Below, one piece after another: positions 58,826 to 64,000 of a stretch of 64,000 bases of DNA (position 1 is the stretch's first letter; each line of letters opens with the position of its first letter). The stretch is from Megaustenia siamemsis (taxonomy: Eukaryota; Mollusca; Gastropoda; Stylommatophora; Ariophantidae): NCBI GenBank assembly GCA_032433765.1, contig JAVIAB010000059.1, forward strand, positions 62,111,178-62,175,177, in the 5' to 3' direction. Both the position numbers and the translations under genes were made by a program. The notes under the pieces were generated by a model. It ran no database searches and was not told where the DNA came from. It saw nothing but the letters and a program-made list of their open reading frames with translations.

Positions 58826-59255
58826 AATGGTAGCTGTCAAAGAAGATCTTGTTACATAACTAATGAACTAAACCCGGAATGTGATGACAACACATTAATA
58901 GTAGCTGTCAAAGAAGATCTTGTTATATAACTAATGAGCTAAAACCGGAATGTGATGACAACACATTAATGGTAGCTGTCAAAGAAGATCTTGTTATATA
59001 ACTAATGAGCTAAAACCGGAATGTGATGACAACACATTAATGGTAGCTGTCAAAGAAGAATTTGTTATATAACTAATGAGCTAAAACCGGAATGTGATGG
59101 CAACACATTAACGGTAGCTGTCAAAGAAGATCTTGTTACATAACTAATGAGCTAAAACCGGAATGGGATGACAAAACATTAATAGTAGCTGTCAAAGAAG
59201 ATCTTGTTATATAACTAATGAACTAAAACCGGAATGTGATGACAACTGATAATCA
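58826..59255. repeat. 71-bp tandem repeat, about 6 copies
   Basis: Unit contains TTAATGGTAGCTGTCAAAGA, AGATCTTGTTATATAACTAA and GAGCTAAAACCGGAATGTGA. Confidence 0.93.
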
Positions 59256-59320
59256 GGATTTAAAAAAAATACTTTAATGAGGAGCCGCGATTGCTCAGGG
59301 ATCGACCACATGGCAAGATC

Positions 59321-59582
59321 TGGGAGTCGTGATAGCTCAGTAGTTAGTGAACTGGACTACAAAGGACAAGAGGTAGGGTTCGATCCCAACCGACGGCTTC
59401 CGGGTTCACCCAGCCTTAAATGGGTTCTGGCTTTTTCTGAGAAAGTAAAGCAGCACGGGCGTAACACCGGACCACATTACCCCAAAAAAAGCATGTGCTG
59501 AAGGTATGTAAAATGTATGGTCACTAACACCATATTCCCTATACGCCACTTGGCGTGACAGGGACTCTTTACATTTTTTACT
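59321..59582 (+). mobile_element. SINE family 1, full-length copy
   Basis: Box A GTGATAGCTCAGTAGTTAG, box B GGTTCGATCCC, full conserved body. A partial extra head (GCCGCGATTGCTCAGGGATC) precedes it at 59283. Confidence 0.92.
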
Positions 59583-59985
59583 ATACTTTAATGAGAAATA
59601 AAAAAATAACACTTTAATGAGAGTTAAAAAATCATACCTTTAGAACGAACTGTATAAATCGTACTACAGCCCTAAAGATCTATGCTCTTTTGAAATACTT
59701 TATAATCAAGGTAAGTTACAAGCAATGAAAAGTGGGTCGTCTCTCGTTGAAATTTGAAAACCACTTTTTGGTATTAATACATGTACAGTGTCTCGTGCAT
59801 ACAATTAAACATACAGCTATAGAAAGCAATGAAACGTTGATATTGAAAATATTAGCTACACTTAACAAGCTGACGGCATAAGTGAAAGATGGAGAGGAGA
59901 ATGGGTGTTATAATACGGAAAAAGAAATGATATTCCACAAAAAAATCATGAAAACTTGTGATAATCTGTCGCTATTTTCTGTTTC
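59583..59985. other. Intron 2 of gene C, unique sequence
   Basis: No exon or repeat recognised. Confidence 0.4.
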
Positions 59986-59993
59986 TTTGAACT

Positions 59994-61148
59994 AGAAGAT
60001 GCAATGAATTAGAAGTTGCTATCGACTAGAAAGATGCTATGAACTGGAAGATGCTATGAACTAGAAGATGATATGGACTAGAAGATGCTATAAATTAGAA
60101 GACGCTATGGAATAGAAGATGCTATGGACTAGAACATGCTATGGACTAGAAGATGCTATGGACTAGAAGATGCTATGGACTAGAAGATGCTATGGACTAG
60201 AAGATGCTATGAATTAGAAGATGCTATGGACAAGAAGATGATGCTATGGACTAGAAGATGCTATGGCCTAGATGATCCTATTAATTAGAAGATGCAATGG
60301 ACTAGAAGATGCTATGGCCTAGATGATCCTATTAATTAGAAGATGCCATGGACAAGAAGATGCTATGGACTAGAAGATGCTATGGCCTAGATGATCCTAT
60401 TAATTAGAAGATGCTATGAACTAGAAGATGCTATAGACTAGAAGATGCTATGGACTAAAAGATGCTATGGACTAGAAGATGCTATGGACTAGAAGATGCT
60501 ATGGACTAGAAGATGCTATGAATTAGAAGATGCTATGGGCTAGAAGATGCTATGGCCTAGATGATCCTATAAATTAGAAGATGCTATGGACTAGAAGATG
60601 CTATGGACTAGAAGATGCTATGGACTAGAAGATGCTATGGACTAGAAGATGCTATGGACTAGAAGATGCTATAAATTAGAAGATGCTATGGACTAGAAGA
60701 TGCTATGGACTAGAAGATGCTATGGACTAGAAGATCCTATTATTTAGAAGATGATATGGATTAGAAGATGCTATGGACTAGAAGATGCTATGGCCTAGAT
60801 GATCCTATTATTTAGAAGATGCTATGGATTAGAAAATGCTATGAATTAGAAGATGCTATGGACTGGAAGATGCTATGGCCTAGATGATCCTATTAATTAG
60901 AAGATGCTATGGACTAGAAGATGCTATGGACTAGAAGATGCTATGGACTAGAAGATGCTATGGACTAGAAAATGCTATTGATTAGAAAATGCTATGGACT
61001 AGAGGATGCTATTGATTAGAAAATGCTATGGACTAGAAGATGCTATGAATTAGAAGATGCTATGACTAGAAGATGCTATGAATTAGAAGATGCTATGGAC
61101 TAGAAGATGCCATGAATTAGAAGATGCTATGGACTAGAAGATGTTATC
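59994..61148. repeat. 17-bp satellite, about 68 copies
   Basis: Unit GACTAGAAGATGCTATG with variants AATTAGAAGATGCTATG and CCTAGATGATCCTATTA. The last recurs every five to nine units, giving a loose higher-order structure. In intron 2 of gene C. Confidence 0.96.
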
Positions 61149-61594
61149 AGCTGACGCCGAGAATATATAGTCTTTATAGTCTGGGTGTGAAGATTTTTCA
61201 CTATTTTTCTTAATAAAATGACCTGTACCATTATAAATTAACAAGTTACCACTCCACTCCTATTTCTTCCAGAAATGTAAGGACGGTCTTTTTTCCCCTA
61301 CAAATCGCTGTTATCTCCCTTTGGTAACAAGCTCTTAAACTTCTTTCCTGGAAATACACTACTTCAGTGATTAGCTCATTCTTGTCGCTGACATCAGTTC
61401 ATCGAAATACTCATTGCCTAGCACCAAAAAACAATGTATTTACACAATTATACAAAATAACTGTTCACAACTCCATAATTTTATTACAAAAGATCGCGTT
61501 TTCTTTTCGGTTAGGACAATCAATCTCAACTAACGTAAGAGAAAATATATCAAAATCACATTTAGGCCAAAGATAACATTCTTCAGCACCAAAC

Positions 61595-61868
61595 AAGCTT
61601 TTACCTCTGACGAAGTCCCTAGAGACTAGAACTCTTTGGCAGCTGTGTGCACAGAGGTCCCTCGCCGCACAGGCAGATAACTCTGTCTTCGAAAGTACTC
61701 ATATTTTTTCCGTCCATTAGTAACTGACGTTTCAAGCCGGGCCTCGCTGCTTATCCCATTGGCGGTCGCCGCAGAGAGAAATCATAAATACAAATCCCAG
61801 CTAGCCGGGATTTGAAACCACAACCTCTCTGTCTCAAGGCCGGCGTCTTGCCTTGCGACCAACCAGTC
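61595..61868 (-). mobile_element. SINE family 2, copy 3
   Basis: AAGTACTCATATTTTTTCCG, GTCCCTCGCCGCACAGGCAG and a T-arm-like GGTTTCAAATCCCGGC on the minus strand. Confidence 0.85.
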
Positions 61869-61974
61869 CCTCAGACTGTATTTATAAAAAGCACAATTAT
61901 GTGGTGAAAAAAAAAGCTCCGTACTGGCAAACTATGAAAATAGAACGACTGGATAGAATATTGTCCGAGTGTAG

Positions 61975-62235
61975 GGACACGGCGATAGCTCAGTGGTTAG
62001 CGAACTGGACTACAAAGGACAAGGGGTAAGGTTCGATCCCAACCGATGGCTTGCGGGTTCATCCAGCCTTAAATAGGTACCGGATTTTTTCTGGCAAAGT
62101 AAAGCGGCAAGGGCGTAATACCGACCACATTACTCCAAAAATCTTGTGCTGAAGGTCTGTAAAATGTATGGTTACTAACACCATATTCACTATACGCCAC
62201 TTGGCGTGACAAGGGCTCTTTACTTACTTTTTACT
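61975..62235 (+). mobile_element. SINE family 1, full-length copy
   Basis: Box A GATAGCTCAGTGGTTAGCG, box B GGTTCGATCCC, body and GGCGTGACAAGGGCTCTTTAC end. Confidence 0.92.
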
Positions 62236-62335
62236 CGGGACACGCCTACAGAGTCCAGTTTTATTCTAATTAGTTTTATGAGTTCAGAAAAATGAATAAA
62301 GCGTGGTACGAGTACTGGGTACTAAATACACTTAC

Positions 62336-62443
62336 GTCCAAGTTCAAGTATGCCCAAATTGGGTTATAGTCGACTAGTCTCTGGGGCATGGCTTTCATAT
62401 CTCGGTAATTGCATATGATGCCTGGTCCATCACAGTAGCATTC
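62336..62443 (-). CDS. LRR gene C, exon 2 (N-terminal cap)
   Basis: 108 bp, 36 codons, phase 0; acceptor TATCGGCAG/GAATGC, donor TTGGAC/GTAAGT. Encodes ECYCDGPGIICNYRDMKAM ... AYLNLD. Identical length and splice phases to genes A and B. Confidence 0.9.
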
Positions 62444-62465
62444 CTGCCGATAAGAGTACACATGT

Positions 62466-62909
<444 letters not shown>

Positions 62910-63101
62910 ATAAATTTCCTCACACGAATTGTGATGAGAACACCATTTTACAAGGGTCATGCAACAAGATGATGATTTTTAAAATTATCTCTTCGAATTC
63001 AAAAGCAATACTCTACAATATATATTAATCTGATATTTCTCAGAATTTTGTAAATAAATCTCACATGTTTATATATTGATATGAGTGTAAACATGTTATA
63101 C

Positions 63102-63176
63102 CTTGTACGGACAATCATATCCAAGTGCAAGGGCAACCATCAGTCCAATCCTTATCGATGACATCATGGAGTTCAT
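63102..63176 (-). CDS. LRR gene C, exon 1 (signal peptide)
   Basis: 25 codons from ATG 63176-63174 to AAG/GTATAA. MNSMMSSIRIGLMVALALG then YDCPYK. Starts at later methionines (codons 4 or 5) would also give a signal peptide. Confidence 0.87.
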
Positions 63177-63284
63177 TATTCGCTTGAATGTAATCTTGGA
63201 AAGTGAGAGGAACTCATAATATATTGTCTTAATAAGGGTATTTGCTCTTGAAAGATATATTTTACTTAACTTAGTGTTGTTTTG

Positions 63285-63890
63285 GATCATCATCATCAAG
63301 CACCGGGCCTACTGGCGTAGGTGATCATGTCACTTCATAACTTTCGATTTCGGCAGCTATTTATCATCTCTTTTGTTGACCTTCTGCCAAACCATTCTCT
63401 TAAGCTGTCTGTTATTTCTCTCTTTGCTTCCCTCTATCTCTTCGTCCCTCAATTTTTCCAGTTGTTACAATATATTCCAGGTGTTCTCTTTTCATTACAT
63501 GGCCAAAAAATGATGATTGTTTCTTTCTAATATTGGAAATTAGCTCTCTTTTTGCTTTGACATCTCTCAGAACATCTTCATTACTCTTCTTAGCTGTCCA
63601 TGGTAATCTCAACATTCTTCTGTAAAACCACATTTCTACAGACTCCTGTGATTTTCTTGTCTGTTGTCCTATTGTCCATGATTCGCATCCATATGTTAAG
63701 ACTGGCTCTACGTAACATTTAAGAACTCTTTTTCTTGTTTCATTTGTCAAAAATGGATTGCATAGTATCTTCCTCATTTTTTGGAAATCTGCTTTTGCCT
63801 GAGCCATTCTGCATCTCACCTCTTTTGTATATCTTTGTACAATCATGAATCGTTGTTTTGGATACTGAAGAATAAAAGTGAACACATATT
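63285..63890 (-). mobile_element. RTE-like LINE 3' part, well preserved
   Basis: A 157-codon open frame on the minus strand: QRYTKEVRCRMAQAKADFQK, NPFLTNETRKRVLKCYVEPV, LTYGCESWTIGQQTRKSQES, VEMWFYRRMLRLPWTAKKSN and HVMKREHLEYIVTTGKIEGR. It ends at a CTTGATGATGATGA tail (complement at 63287-63300). Lies just upstream of exon 1 of gene C. Confidence 0.9.
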
Positions 63891-64000
63891 AAAATATTTA
63901 AACATTAAAAATAATTGGCTTATAAAACACCATTCTACAGAGGAAATTAAAATACTGCGGCCCCGTAAATAGACAAGGCGAGCTGGAAAGAACAATAGTG

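Noticed and set aside
59321..59400. tRNA genes at the SINE heads (box A/box B at eight loci)
   Set aside because: No complete cloverleaf with matching acceptor stem, and every head is followed by the same SINE body.

Overview
This is a stretch of animal genomic DNA: spliced genes, tRNA-derived SINEs, non-LTR retrotransposon (LINE) fragments, a mariner, very long GATA/TATC microsatellites and several private satellites. The repeat mix and the secreted leucine-rich-repeat (LRR) family fit a lophotrochozoan, plausibly a gastropod mollusc. That taxon is an inference; nothing in the window proves it.

Region 1 (1-8.7 kb) is a giant, nearly perfect inverted repeat. Its arms are 1-3938 (running off the left edge) and 4095-7661, around a 156-bp spacer. 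The arms are built from 36-bp, about 220-bp and 136-bp tandem repeats plus a CCAAT/GC-box block. Just outside the right arm lies the last 126 codons of what I read as a protein-primed family B DNA polymerase of the Polinton/Maverick-adintovirus type, cut off at its 5' side by the 36-bp repeat. I read the whole as a rearranged large DNA transposon or endogenous virus-like element, possibly two termini joined head to head.

Region 2 (8.8-64 kb) is a tandem cluster of one secreted LRR gene family, all on the minus strand. Three loci are nearly complete: A (exons at 29.8, 27.4 and 23.5-22.2 kb), B (45.2, 40.9 and 39.1-37.8 kb) and C (63.2, 62.4 and 57.8-56.5 kb). A fourth shows only its signal-peptide exon (8881-8955) and would continue beyond the left edge. 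Each gene has a signal-peptide exon ending in CPYK/CPYQ, a 108-bp exon that completes the LRR N-terminal cap, and a roughly 1.28-kb exon with the LRRs, a four-cysteine C-terminal cap and the stop. All exon junctions are phase 0. B is open throughout (486 aa predicted); A and C each carry one single-base frameshift. A homologous exon of about 90 bp, probably 5' UTR, lies upstream of three of the signal-peptide exons.

Introns and intergenic DNA are almost wholly repeats. They include eight copies of one tRNA-derived SINE, three of a second and two of a third; fragments of at least four LINE families; a piggyBac-like MITE inside a LINE; a nearly intact mariner inside a 64-bp satellite; and nested retroelement insertions with 12-bp target-site duplications. 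Several satellites can be traced to LINE coding sequence (117-bp and 60-bp units), and several microsatellites to retroelement 3' tails (GATA, CTTTAC, GA). No bacterial genes, CRISPR arrays or convincing stand-alone tRNA/rRNA genes were seen.
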